Of a DNA stretch of 6,065 nucleotides, positions 1 through 6,065 are shown one piece after another (within the stretch, counting starts at the first letter, position 1; every line of letters starts with the position of its first letter). Below the pieces are notes generated by a model. It was not told the DNA's origin. It saw nothing but the letters and a program-made list of their open reading frames with translations, and did not search any database. Made by a program: the position numbers and the translations under genes. Location: contig DVKU01000144.1 in assembly GCA_018715825.1 (NCBI GenBank), positions 1 to 6,065 on the forward strand. Direction: 5' to 3'. Origin of the DNA: Candidatus Avacholeplasma faecigallinarum. Lineage in GTDB: Bacteria; Bacillota_I; Bacilli_A; Acholeplasmatales; Anaeroplasmataceae.

Positions 1-1
1 A

Positions 2-2209
2 ATAATTGTTGAGTCACCAAGTAAATCAAAAACAATTCAATCGTATCTAGGTAAGGGCTATGAGGTTTTATCATCAAAGGGCCATATATGTGATTTAGCC
101 ACATCAGGTAAGGATGGCTTAGGTATAAATATTGAACAGGGCTTTATTCCAACATATAAGGTTATGAAGGGTAAAGAAGCCTTGGTTAAATCACTAGTTA
201 AGGAGTGTAAGGGTAAGGAGGTTTTACTTGCAACCGACCCTGACCGTGAAGGAGAGGCTATTGCTTTTCATTTAGCAAGAAGTCTAGGCTTAAAGTTTGA
301 TGATCAAAATCGAATTGAATTTCATGAAATTACTAAAAATGCCGTAACCGAAGCTTTAAAGCATCCTCATAAAATTAATCTAAAGATGGTAGACTCACAA
401 GAAGCAAGAAGAATGATAGACCGTATTTTAGGATTTAAATTATCTAAGCTATTACAGCGTAAGATTGGTTCTAAAAGTGCTGGCCGTGTTCAAAGTGTTG
501 CTCTTTTAATGATCGTTGATGTCGAAAAGAAAATTCAAAATTTTATTCCTACTAATTATTATGAAATGGAAGCTATTTTTAAAACCTTTAAGCTTAGCTT
601 ATGTAATATAAAGGGTCAGCCTGTAGATAATAAGCATAAGATTTTAGATCGTAAGATTTTAGAAGGATTAAAGGATAGACTATTATCTTTTACTGTTAGT
701 GATATAAGTAGTCGCCAGGTTAAACGTAATTCTAATCCAACCTATACCACCTCAACCTTACAACAGGATGCTTCAAATAAATTAGGCTTTAATGCCATTA
801 AAACTATGAGAATTGCTCAAGGCTTATATGAAGGTAAGGCCTTAAAGGATGAGCATGTTGGTTTAATTACCTACATGCGTACGGATTCAACTAGATTAGC
901 TGATGGCTTTATCAAGGAGGCTAATACCTATATTTTAAATAATTTTGGTAGTAATTACCTAGGTAGCGTCAAAATTAAAGAACAAAAAAATATGCAAGAT
1001 GCTCATGAAGGTATTCGACCAACATCTATATATAGAACACCAGATAGTATTAAAGCTTATTTGACTGATGATGAATATAAGCTTTATAGCTTAATTTATA
1101 AACGAAGCTTAGCTTCCTTAATGGCTAATGCTATTTTTAATTCAACTAAGGTTTTATTTACCAATACCGATTCAGTTTGGAGTTTAACTGGTCAGCAATT
1201 AGTTTTTGATGGCTATTTAAAGGTTTATGGTAAGGAAATTGATGATGAAAACACATTGTTACCAAATTTTGAACTTGGAAAAAGCTACAATGCTGATGAA
1301 ATCACAATTTTAGATAAAAAGACTCTTCCACCTGCTCGCTATACTGAGGCATCTTTGATTAAGGATATGGAAGAAAAAGGAATTGGCCGTCCATCTACAT
1401 ATGCTCAAACAATTCAAACCCTAAAGGAACGTGGCTATGTAACAGTAGAAAAGCGTTTCTTAGTTCCAACTAGCCAAGGTATTTTAACAACAGAAAAATT
1501 AAGTGAATATTTTTCATCCTTAATTAATGTTAAGTATACCGCTGAAATGGAGACCAATCTTGATAAGATAGCAAGTGGTGAAGAGGATAAGCTTAATCAG
1601 CTTTTGAAATTTTATAATGAATTTGTACCACTTTTAGATAATGCAACAAAAAATATGCAGGCTACCTATCCAATTATGACTGATGAGCTTTGTCCTGTTT
1701 GCCATAAGCCACTAGTTATTCGCTTAGGTAAATATGGAGAATTTACAGCTTGTAGTAATTATCCTGAGTGTAAATACATTAAAAAGGAAGAAAATAAAGA
1801 GGATAATGATACCGGAATTTTATGCCCAGTATGCCAAAAAAATAATTTATTTAAAAAAGTGGCAACTAGAGGCAAAAATAAGGGTAATGTTTTTTACGCT
1901 TGTGGCAATTATCCAAAATGCAAAAATATTTATAATGATGAACCTACAAATTTAAAGTGTCCTAATTGTAATAGCTTAATGCTTAAGGATAAAGATGGCA
2001 ATTTATATTGTTCAAATCATTGTGAAATTAAAAAGCAAAATGAAAATCCAGAAGTGACATGTCCAAAGTGTAATACTGGTCATATGATAATGAGGGTTGC
2101 CTCTAAAGGCAAAAATAAGGGTAATGTTTTTTATGGCTGCAGCAATTATCCAAAATGTAAAAATATAATGTCTAAAGAGGATTATTTAGATTATATAAAT
2201 AAAAAATAA
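2..2209 (+). CDS. topA: DNA topoisomerase I (type IA), start cut off by the window edge
   Basis: Type IA topoisomerase that relaxes negatively supercoiled DNA by cutting one strand through a 5'-phosphotyrosine link. The reading frame is open from base 2, and the first visible residues are IIVESPSKSK, so only about 3-5 residues are missing; the ATG at 164 is internal. In visible numbering (735 residues), the Toprim domain has the catalytic Glu4 (VESPSK) and the metal-binding DPDRE at 79-83. The active-site Tyr291 lies in ITYMRTDS. The C-terminus carries four zinc ribbons: Cys564/567/584/590, Cys608/611/634/640, a short divergent one Cys653/656/670/674, and Cys687/690/713/719. Ribbons 2 and 4 are close copies. 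Trp is coded by TGG and the stop is TAA, inside a terminator arm. The family assignment is very secure. In many Bacillota topA lies near dprA and trmFO; neither is visible here. Confidence 0.98.
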   Translation: MIVESPSKSKTIQSYLGKGYEVLSSKGHICDLATSGKDGLGINIEQGFIPTYKVMKGKEALVKSLVKECKGKEVLLATDPDREGEAIAFHLARSLGLKFDDQNRIEFHEITKNAVTEALKHPHKINLKMVDSQEARRMIDRILGFKLSKLLQRKIGSKSAGRVQSVALLMIVDVEKKIQNFIPTNYYEMEAIFKTFKLSLCNIKGQPVDNKHKILDRKILEGLKDRLLSFTVSDISSRQVKRNSNPTYTTSTLQQDASNKLGFNAIKTMRIAQGLYEGKALKDEHVGLITYMRTDSTRLADGFIKEANTYILNNFGSNYLGSVKIKEQKNMQDAHEGIRPTSIYRTPDSIKAYLTDDEYKLYSLIYKRSLASLMANAIFNSTKVLFTNTDSVWSLTGQQLVFDGYLKVYGKEIDDENTLLPNFELGKSYNADEITILDKKTLPPARYTEASLIKDMEEKGIGRPSTYAQTIQTLKERGYVTVEKRFLVPTSQGILTTEKLSEYFSSLINVKYTAEMETNLDKIASGEEDKLNQLLKFYNEFVPLLDNATKNMQATYPIMTDELCPVCHKPLVIRLGKYGEFTACSNYPECKYIKKEENKEDNDTGILCPVCQKNNLFKKVATRGKNKGNVFYACGNYPKCKNIYNDEPTNLKCPNCNSLMLKDKDGNLYCSNHCEIKKQNENPEVTCPKCNTGHMIMRVASKGKNKGNVFYGCSNYPKCKNIMSKEDYLDYINKK
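1871..2166 (+). repeat. Direct repeat inside topA: duplicated zinc-ribbon coding segment
   Basis: Bases 1871-1929 and 2108-2166 are near-identical copies, 237 bases (79 codons) apart and in the same frame. The first 26 bases match exactly. Later differences are few, the largest changing Ala-Cys-Gly to Gly-Cys-Ser around the third cysteine. Each copy encodes the second half of a topoisomerase zinc ribbon (GKNKGNVFY, then the last cysteine pair). This fits a fairly recent internal duplication or gene conversion between ribbons 2 and 4; the shorter third ribbon lies between them. Confidence 0.85.
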
Positions 2210-2240
2210 AGATGTTTAATGTCTTTATTTTTTTGTTTTA
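2201..2240. terminator. Bidirectional A/T-only terminator between topA and the regulator remnant
   Basis: Bases 2201-2212 and 2222-2233 form a perfect 12-base-pair inverted repeat around a 9-base loop, whose closing bases (T2213, G2221) could add a wobble pair. Every pair except one G-C is A-T. The 3' arm runs into a T tract on the plus strand, and the 5' arm gives a T tract on the minus strand, so it can end transcripts from both convergent genes. The topA stop (2207-2209) lies in one arm and the remnant's stop (2225-2227, minus) in the other. Stem stability is low, so efficiency is uncertain. Confidence 0.7.
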
Positions 2241-2504
2241 TGAAAGAGAATATCCTTTAGCACTAGCATTGCATCAATTTCAGAATAATTATAAACACTT
2301 TTGATGTTTTCTAAAATCTTTCTTAAGATTGCCCTGTACTTAAAAATATCAACCTCATCCTGATATTTTGATAAATATCGGGAACAGATTCACCTAGCTC
2401 CCAATTGGAAATTGTTTGTCTAGAGACATCTAATTTTTGTGCAACTTCCTCTTGTGATAAGGCACTTTTTTTCCTAGCTTGTGAAATACTATTAGAAAAC
2501 TCAT
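2225..2504 (-). pseudogene. XRE-family helix-turn-helix regulator, broken by two frame changes
   Basis: Remnant of a small DNA-binding repressor of the XRE/Cro-CI type. A GGAGGT ribosome site (2511-2516) sits 6 bases before ATG 2504-2502, but that frame gives only 24 residues (MSFLIVFHK...) before a stop. Near the TTTT run at 2496-2499 the helix-turn-helix appears in the -1 frame: SNSISQARKKSALSQEEVAQ, then LDVSRQTISNWELGESVPD. One extra T would give a normal MSFSNSISQARKK start. Near 2362-2379 the frame changes again, to a 46-residue charged, probably helical tail starting YQDEVDIFKYRAILRK and ending FHKTKK at TAA 2227-2225. The total is 280 bases; restoring one base at each break gives 282, a 93-residue protein, a plausible size. 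Without these repairs no frame holds a usable protein. Real decay is likely; sequencing error in short runs is possible. Confidence 0.8.
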
Positions 2505-2510
2505 CTTATT

Positions 2511-2554
2511 ACCTCCAAAAAAAGTATAGCACATCTTAAAAAAATATAAATCAA
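2511..2554 (-). promoter_or_regulatory. Promoter and ribosome site of the regulator remnant
   Basis: Read on the minus strand, TGCTATACT (2531-2523) is an extended -10 element (TGn plus TATACT). No good -35 lies at 17 bases; TTGATT at 2554-2549 has a 20-base spacer, too long to be convincing, so the extended -10 would carry recognition. GGAGGT at 2516-2511 follows after six T, so the predicted start of transcription falls at or next to the ribosome site. These signals look intact although the coding region is broken. Confidence 0.5.
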
Positions 2555-2634
2555 ACTAAATTGACATTTATGCCATATTTATAGGCATTAGTGACTAAAT
2601 TGCGATTTTAATTGAATATGATGGTCATCTATGT
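2552..2634. promoter_or_regulatory. Possible operator sequences in the divergent intergenic region
   Basis: The region between the remnant and ftsY holds several short repeats. ACTAAATTG occurs twice in direct orientation (2555-2563 and 2594-2602), 39 bases apart. Between them is an inverted repeat ATGCC (2570-2574) / GGCAT (2584-2588). A small dyad GATG-GT-CATC (2620-2629) lies between the -35 and -10 of the ftsY promoter. Such repeats suit regulator binding, perhaps by the now broken XRE protein or a relative. In sequence this AT-rich, chance is a serious alternative, and I see no gene here. Confidence 0.25.
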
Positions 2635-2640
2635 TATAAT
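2612..2640 (+). promoter_or_regulatory. SigA-type promoter of the ftsY-ylxM-ffh operon
   Basis: The -10 box TATAAT (2635-2640) is a perfect consensus, preceded by TGT (2632-2634) as an extended -10. TTGAAT (2612-2617) is a four-of-six -35 match with an ideal 17-base spacer. Transcription should start near 2646-2648, leaving a leader of about 16 bases with the GGAG ribosome site at 2652-2655. It is the only strong plus-strand promoter visible upstream of the operon, which agrees with the terminator after topA. Confidence 0.7.
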
Positions 2641-2663
2641 TTTTTTGATATGGAGTGATAATG

Positions 2664-3632
2664 ATGGGCTTTTTTGATTTATTTAAAAAGAAGGATAAAG
2701 CAAAAAGTAAGAAGTATAAATTAGGTCTACATAAGACTAGAGAAAGTGCACTTTCAACCTTAAAGGATATATTACAGCAAAGTGATCATATTGATGATGA
2801 TTTATTTGACAAGCTAGAAGAAATTTTTATTATGGCTGATATAGGTGTTGATACTGTTGTTGATTTTATTGATGACTTAAAAGAAGAGGTTTATCATAAA
2901 AATATAACAGATCCAATGCTACTTCAAGAAATGATAATGGATAAGATGTTTGAAATCTATTTAAATGGGGAAATTGTCAATGCCAATTTAAATTTAAAGA
3001 AGGATGGCTTATCAGTTATTTTATTTGTAGGTGTCAATGGGGTTGGAAAAACTACATCTATAGCTAAGATAGCCTACCAATATAAAAAAGAAGGTAAAAA
3101 GGTATTACTTGCGGCAGGCGATACCTTTAGAGCTGGTGCTATAGAACAGCTTTCAATATGGGCTAATCGTATTGGTGTTGATATAGTTACAAAACCAGCT
3201 GGCTCTGATCCATCCTCTGTTATATATGAGGCTGTAAAAAAGGCTTTAAGTGATAAATATGATTTATTATTATGTGATACCGCCGGACGCTTGCAAAATA
3301 AAGTAAATTTAATGAATGAGCTAGCTAAAATGAAGCGAGTTATTCAAAAGGAAATACCAGATGCACCTCAAGAGACTCTTTTGGTAATTGATGCTACAAC
3401 TGGTCAAAATGGTATGTCTCAGGCTAAAGCCTTTAAGGAGGCTACCGATGTTACTGGTGTTATATTAACAAAGCTAGATGGTACTTCTAAAGGTGGTATT
3501 GTTTTAGCTATTAGGCATGAATTAGGAATACCTATTAAGTATATTGGACTTGGCGAAGGTGTTGAGGATTTAGAGGTATTTGATATCGAGCAGTATCTTT
3601 ATGGATTATTTGCTGATTTTTTTGAGGATTAA
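2664..3632 (+). CDS. ftsY: Signal recognition particle receptor FtsY
   Basis: SRP receptor GTPase that docks Ffh-bound ribosomes at the inner face of the membrane. The protein has 322 residues from ATG 2664. I chose this start because GGAG (2652-2655) lies 8 bases upstream and the product begins MGFFDLFKKK, as usual for the family; ATG 2661 is possible, and GTG 2655 overlaps the ribosome site. It has a short amphipathic, lysine-rich N-terminus that could touch lipid, a helical N domain (about 20-100), then the NG GTPase: GVNGVGKTT 123-131, DTFRAGA 153-159, DTAGR 205-209 and TKLDG 269-273. DTFRAG and TKLDGTSKGG separate FtsY from Ffh. The long acidic A domain of E. coli FtsY is absent, as in other Bacillota. 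First gene of the operon, 1 base before ylxM. It often follows smc; here it follows topA and the remnant. Confidence 0.97.
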   Translation: MGFFDLFKKKDKAKSKKYKLGLHKTRESALSTLKDILQQSDHIDDDLFDKLEEIFIMADIGVDTVVDFIDDLKEEVYHKNITDPMLLQEMIMDKMFEIYLNGEIVNANLNLKKDGLSVILFVGVNGVGKTTSIAKIAYQYKKEGKKVLLAAGDTFRAGAIEQLSIWANRIGVDIVTKPAGSDPSSVIYEAVKKALSDKYDLLLCDTAGRLQNKVNLMNELAKMKRVIQKEIPDAPQETLLVIDATTGQNGMSQAKAFKEATDVTGVILTKLDGTSKGGIVLAIRHELGIPIKYIGLGEGVEDLEVFDIEQYLYGLFADFFED

Positions 3633-3633
3633 A

Positions 3634-3927
3634 ATGATAGAAAAAAGAGAAGAATTAATTGAATTATATGATTTGTATTGCTCTCTTTTAACTGATAAGC
3701 AAAAAAATTATTTTGAGGAATATTATTTTTTAGACTTATCAATTTCAGAAATAGCAATTAATCACGAAATTTCTCGTAATGGCGTATTTGATCAAATCAA
3801 AAGGGTTAGTATATTATTAATGGATTATGAAGAAAAATTAAAACTTAAATCTAAAATAGACCAAATTGCCCAATTACAGATTAAAGATGAAATTAAAGAA
3901 GAAGTTATAAATATATTAAAGGAGTAA
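3634..3927 (+). CDS. ylxM: YlxM/p13-like helix-turn-helix protein (UPF0122) of the SRP operon
   Basis: Small protein of 97 residues, usually encoded next to ffh in Gram-positive bacteria, where it is reported to bind the SRP and modulate its GTPase. The start at ATG 3634 is supported by GAGG (3624-3627) 6 bases upstream and by the family N-terminus (EKREELIELYDLY). The frame stays open further upstream into ftsY, but that would add 18 unrelated residues and overlap the gene. A sigma-70 region-4-like helix-turn-helix covers about residues 35-58 (LSISEIAINHEISRNGVFDQ), followed by a charged helical tail rich in Lys, Glu and Ile that could form a coiled coil. It lies 1 base after ftsY and 4 before ffh, so translation is probably coupled. 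Despite its fold it need not bind DNA. The family match rests on length, motif and context. Confidence 0.93.
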   Translation: MIEKREELIELYDLYCSLLTDKQKNYFEEYYFLDLSISEIAINHEISRNGVFDQIKRVSILLMDYEEKLKLKSKIDQIAQLQIKDEIKEEVINILKE

Positions 3928-3931
3928 GATT

Positions 3932-5350
3932 ATGGCATTTGATAGTTTAAGCTCTAGATTACAAATGGGATTAAGAAGAATTACCGGTAAGGGTAAGCTT
4001 AATGAAGAAGATATTGATGAAATGCTTCGTGAGGTACGCCTTTCACTTTTAGAGGCCGATGTAAACTATAAGGTAGTAAAAAAATTTTTAGCTAATATAA
4101 AAGAGCAGGCTCTTGGAGAAAAGATATTAAAAGGATTAAATCCAGGTCAACAGGTTGTTAAAATTGTTCGTGAAGAGCTAAAAAGAACCTTAGGTGATGA
4201 GGCTGTTGAATTAAATTTCAAACCATCTGGCATGACCGTTGTTATGGCTGTCGGCTTACAGGGTGCTGGTAAAACTACTGCTGTTGGAAAAATGGCCTTA
4301 TTTTATCGTAAAAAATTAAAGAAAAAGCCAATGCTAATTGCCGCTGATATTTATCGTCCGGCTGCAGTTGAGCAATTGAAAACCTTAGGTAAGCAAATTG
4401 ATGTTCCTGTTTTTGATATGGGTACTAAGGTATCAGCTGAAAAAATAGTTACTGAAGGCTTGAAGCATGCCAAAGAGGAAGGGGCTAATTTTGTAATTAT
4501 AGATACCGCTGGCCGCTTGCAAATTAATGAGGATTTAATGAAGGAGCTTCAAAACATTAAAGAAATAGCTAAGCCAGATGAAATCCTATTAACTGTAGAT
4601 GCTATGGCTGGTCAGGATGCTGTTAATGTTGCCTTAGCCTTCCATAAGGATTTAGATATTACAGGTATTATTCTAACTAAGCTTGATGGTGATACTCGTG
4701 GTGGTGCTGCCCTATCTATTAAGGAAATGACTGGCATCCCTATTAAGATTATGTCTAATGGCGAAAAGCTTGATGCTATGGAGATTTTTTATCCTGATCG
4801 TTTAGCAGATCGTATTTTAGGTATGGGTGATGTCCTATCTTTAATTGATACTGTAACAGAAAATATCGATGAAGATGAAATGAAGTCAATGGCTGAAAAG
4901 ATGATGAGTAGCTCTTTTAATTATAATGATATGCTTAAGCAATTTAAAATGATTAAAAGAATGGGCTCATTATCTAAAATTTTAGGTTTTATTCCTGGAC
5001 TTGGTCAAATGAAAAAGGCAATGAGTCAGGTTGATGATAGGGCATTTGACAAAATAGAGGCAATTATCTATTCAATGACTGAACAAGAGCGTAAGCATCC
5101 AGAATTGATAGATAAAGATTTTAAGCGTAGAGAACGTATTGCTAAAGGATCTGGTAGAAGTATTCAAGAGGTTAATAAGCTACGTCAATCTTTAGAGCAA
5201 ATGAAGGCTTCTATGAAGCAAATGCGTAATATGAGTGAGACTGATGTAAAAAGAATGGAATCACAAATTAAGACTGGTAATTATCAGTCAATTGCCCCAA
5301 CTACCTATAAAAAGGGTAAAGGAAAAGGCAAAGGAAACTTTAGATTTTAA
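3932..5350 (+). CDS. ffh: Signal recognition particle protein Ffh (SRP54)
   Basis: Cytosolic SRP54 GTPase that binds signal sequences with SRP RNA and delivers ribosomes to FtsY. It has 472 residues. AAAGGAG (3918-3924), overlapping the ylxM stop, lies 7 bases before ATG 3932. Helical N domain (about 1-85), then GLQGAGKT 108-115, DIYRPAA 139-145, DTAGR 191-195 and TKLDGDTRGG 249-258. The methionine-rich M domain (about 300-440) has the signal-sequence groove region with its flexible loop (MGSLSKILGFIPGLGQM) and the RNA-binding RIAKGSGRS at 402-410. After the M domain comes a run of Met/Lys helix and a basic glycine-lysine tail (KKGKGKGKG), making it somewhat longer than the 446-residue B. subtilis protein. 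No active-site residue is missing. In B. subtilis rpsP follows ffh; here a terminator and a U32 gene do. Confidence 0.98.
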   Translation: MAFDSLSSRLQMGLRRITGKGKLNEEDIDEMLREVRLSLLEADVNYKVVKKFLANIKEQALGEKILKGLNPGQQVVKIVREELKRTLGDEAVELNFKPSGMTVVMAVGLQGAGKTTAVGKMALFYRKKLKKKPMLIAADIYRPAAVEQLKTLGKQIDVPVFDMGTKVSAEKIVTEGLKHAKEEGANFVIIDTAGRLQINEDLMKELQNIKEIAKPDEILLTVDAMAGQDAVNVALAFHKDLDITGIILTKLDGDTRGGAALSIKEMTGIPIKIMSNGEKLDAMEIFYPDRLADRILGMGDVLSLIDTVTENIDEDEMKSMAEKMMSSSFNYNDMLKQFKMIKRMGSLSKILGFIPGLGQMKKAMSQVDDRAFDKIEAIIYSMTEQERKHPELIDKDFKRRERIAKGSGRSIQEVNKLRQSLEQMKASMKQMRNMSETDVKRMESQIKTGNYQSIAPTTYKKGKGKGKGNFRF

Positions 5351-5354
5351 AAAT

Positions 5355-5382
5355 AAATCCATGCTTGTCATGGATTTTTATT
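5355..5382 (+). terminator. Hairpin with T tract after ffh
   Basis: AAATCCATG (5355-5363) pairs perfectly with CATGGATTT (5369-5377) around a 5-base loop, and the 3' arm runs into TTTTTATT. It begins 5 bases after the ffh stop, a typical intrinsic terminator place. Its end lies only one base before the next ribosome site (GAGG 5384-5387). The stem has four G-C pairs and may allow partial read-through. Confidence 0.75.
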
Positions 5383-5392
5383 CGAGGTAAAT

Positions 5393-6065
5393 ATGCAAAC
5401 TATAGCTAGTGTATATAATTTAAAACAATTAAATAAGTGGGTAGATTATCTAGATGGAGCTATCTTAAATTTCAAAGCTTTTTCCTTAATATATGATGAA
5501 CTAGATATAGATAAGGCCATAATGATTTTAAAAAATAAAAATAAAGGCATTATACTTGCAATTAACAAAATGATTTATCCTAATGAAACAGACGCTTTAG
5601 AAGAATTTATTTTAAAATATAAGGATGATGCTTTATTTTTAGTTACTGATTTAGCTTGCGTAAGTATAGCTAAAAAATATAATATCTTAGATAAATTAAT
5701 ATATGATCCTCAAACAATGATTACTAATTATTTAGATTTACAAGCTTTTAATAGCTATAATTTTAAGGCTATAGGTATGAGCTTAGAAATTCCATTTAGC
5801 GATGTTTGTCATAGTCAAGAGCTTGTTAATGCCCCACTCTTTTATCAGGTATTTGGCTATCGACTAATGTTTTATTCCAAGCGAAAATTGTTAACCTTGT
5901 ATGAACAAAAGGCTAATATAAAGGCTCATAGTCATAATTTATTTATAAAAGAATCTACTAGAAATGATTATTTTCCTATTATAGAAAATAAAAATGGGAC
6001 TATGATTTATCGTGGGTATTTAATTAATTTATTAAATCAAGATTTAAAGAATATTAATTATCAAT
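5393..6065 (+). CDS. U32-family peptidase-like protein, 3' end beyond the window
   Basis: The frame is open from ATG 5393 to the window end, giving 224 residues without a stop. GAGGT (5384-5388) lies 4 bases before the start. The sequence resembles the short U32-type proteins (YrrN/YrrO relatives) of Bacillota. The N-terminal half alternates helices and strands as in a TIM-like barrel (DGAILNFKAFSL, GIILAINKMI, ALFLVTDLA). It continues with a PQTMITNY segment and IGMSLEIPF, then the family-like VFGYRLMFYSKRKLL, and a late ENKNGTMIYRGYLIN. U32 members include collagenase-like proteases and tRNA or ubiquinone hydroxylation factors (TrhP, UbiU/UbiV); this short form's substrate is unknown to me and I do not assign one. 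No signal peptide or membrane segment is visible. No promoter fits in the 42-base gap after ffh, so it probably depends on ffh read-through. Recognition is from motif pattern, not alignment. Confidence 0.82.
   Translation, partial: MQTIASVYNLKQLNKWVDYLDGAILNFKAFSLIYDELDIDKAIMILKNKNKGIILAINKMIYPNETDALEEFILKYKDDALFLVTDLACVSIAKKYNILDKLIYDPQTMITNYLDLQAFNSYNFKAIGMSLEIPFSDVCHSQELVNAPLFYQVFGYRLMFYSKRKLLTLYEQKANIKAHSHNLFIKESTRNDYFPIIENKNGTMIYRGYLINLLNQDLKNINYQ

Noticed and set aside
1734..1955. Open frame of 73 codons in a second frame of topA
   Set aside because: It lies wholly inside the zinc-ribbon coding region, has no ribosome site of its own, and its product is low-complexity Lys/Ile sequence. 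It is a shadow of topA.
2561..2589. Perfect -35 consensus TTGACA at 2561-2566
   Set aside because: At a 17-base spacer the -10 position reads GGCATT, and no good -10 lies at 16-18 bases. The better promoter is the 2612-2640 pair.
2210..2660. tRNA, SRP RNA, riboswitch or CRISPR in the only long gap between plus-strand genes
   Set aside because: Apart from the terminator, the regulator remnant and promoter-like signals I see no cloverleaf, no SRP RNA fold and no regularly spaced repeats.
2618..2662. Small plus-strand ATG frame starting MMVIYV before ftsY
   Set aside because: It has no ribosome site, overlies the -10 box of the ftsY promoter and starts upstream of the predicted transcription start.
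3580..3633. Upstream extension of ylxM into ftsY (18 codons)
   Set aside because: The extension has no ribosome site and no family resemblance, whereas ATG 3634 has GAGG at good spacing and the expected N-terminus.
2..6065. Possible use of UGA as tryptophan (Mycoplasma-type code) because all stops are TAA
   Set aside because: The tryptophans seen in topA, ftsY, the U32 gene and the regulator remnant are all TGG, and no in-frame TGA interrupts a conserved domain.

Overview
This is a very AT-rich bacterial window. It holds the 3' end or whole of four well-known housekeeping genes, a decayed regulator gene, and the first part of a peptidase-like gene. Gene content (topA, and ftsY-ylxM-ffh with YlxM), strong AT codon bias and AGGAG-type ribosome sites point to a low-GC Bacillota, probably a Bacilli or Erysipelotrichia-like lineage; I cannot place it more finely. 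All four complete plus-strand stops are TAA and every tryptophan I see is TGG, so there is no sign of the Mycoplasma code.

Layout. Bases 2-2209 (+) carry DNA topoisomerase I (topA), lacking only its first few residues. It ends in an A/T-only hairpin that looks like a bidirectional terminator (2201-2240), shared with a convergent minus-strand remnant at 2225-2504. That remnant is an XRE-type helix-turn-helix gene whose protein can be read only by changing frame twice. It keeps a strong ribosome site and an extended -10. Bases 2505-2660 are a divergent regulatory region with a good promoter for the next operon. Bases 2664-5350 (+) form a tight SRP operon: ftsY (SRP receptor), ylxM (small helix-turn-helix partner) and ffh (SRP54 GTPase), with gaps of 1 and 4 bases. 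A hairpin with a T tract (5355-5382) follows ffh. Its T tract lies against the ribosome site of the last gene, a U32-family peptidase-like protein (5393 to the window end, incomplete).

How the genes work together. Ffh with SRP RNA (not in this window) binds signal sequences on ribosomes. FtsY receives the complex at the membrane through a paired GTPase reaction. YlxM is their usual genomic neighbour and is known to modulate the SRP. TopA relaxes negative supercoils and is functionally separate. I found no undescribed system. The points most worth checking are the frameshifted regulator, the mirrored stop codons in one terminator stem, the duplicated zinc ribbons of TopA, and the hairpin between ffh and the U32 gene.
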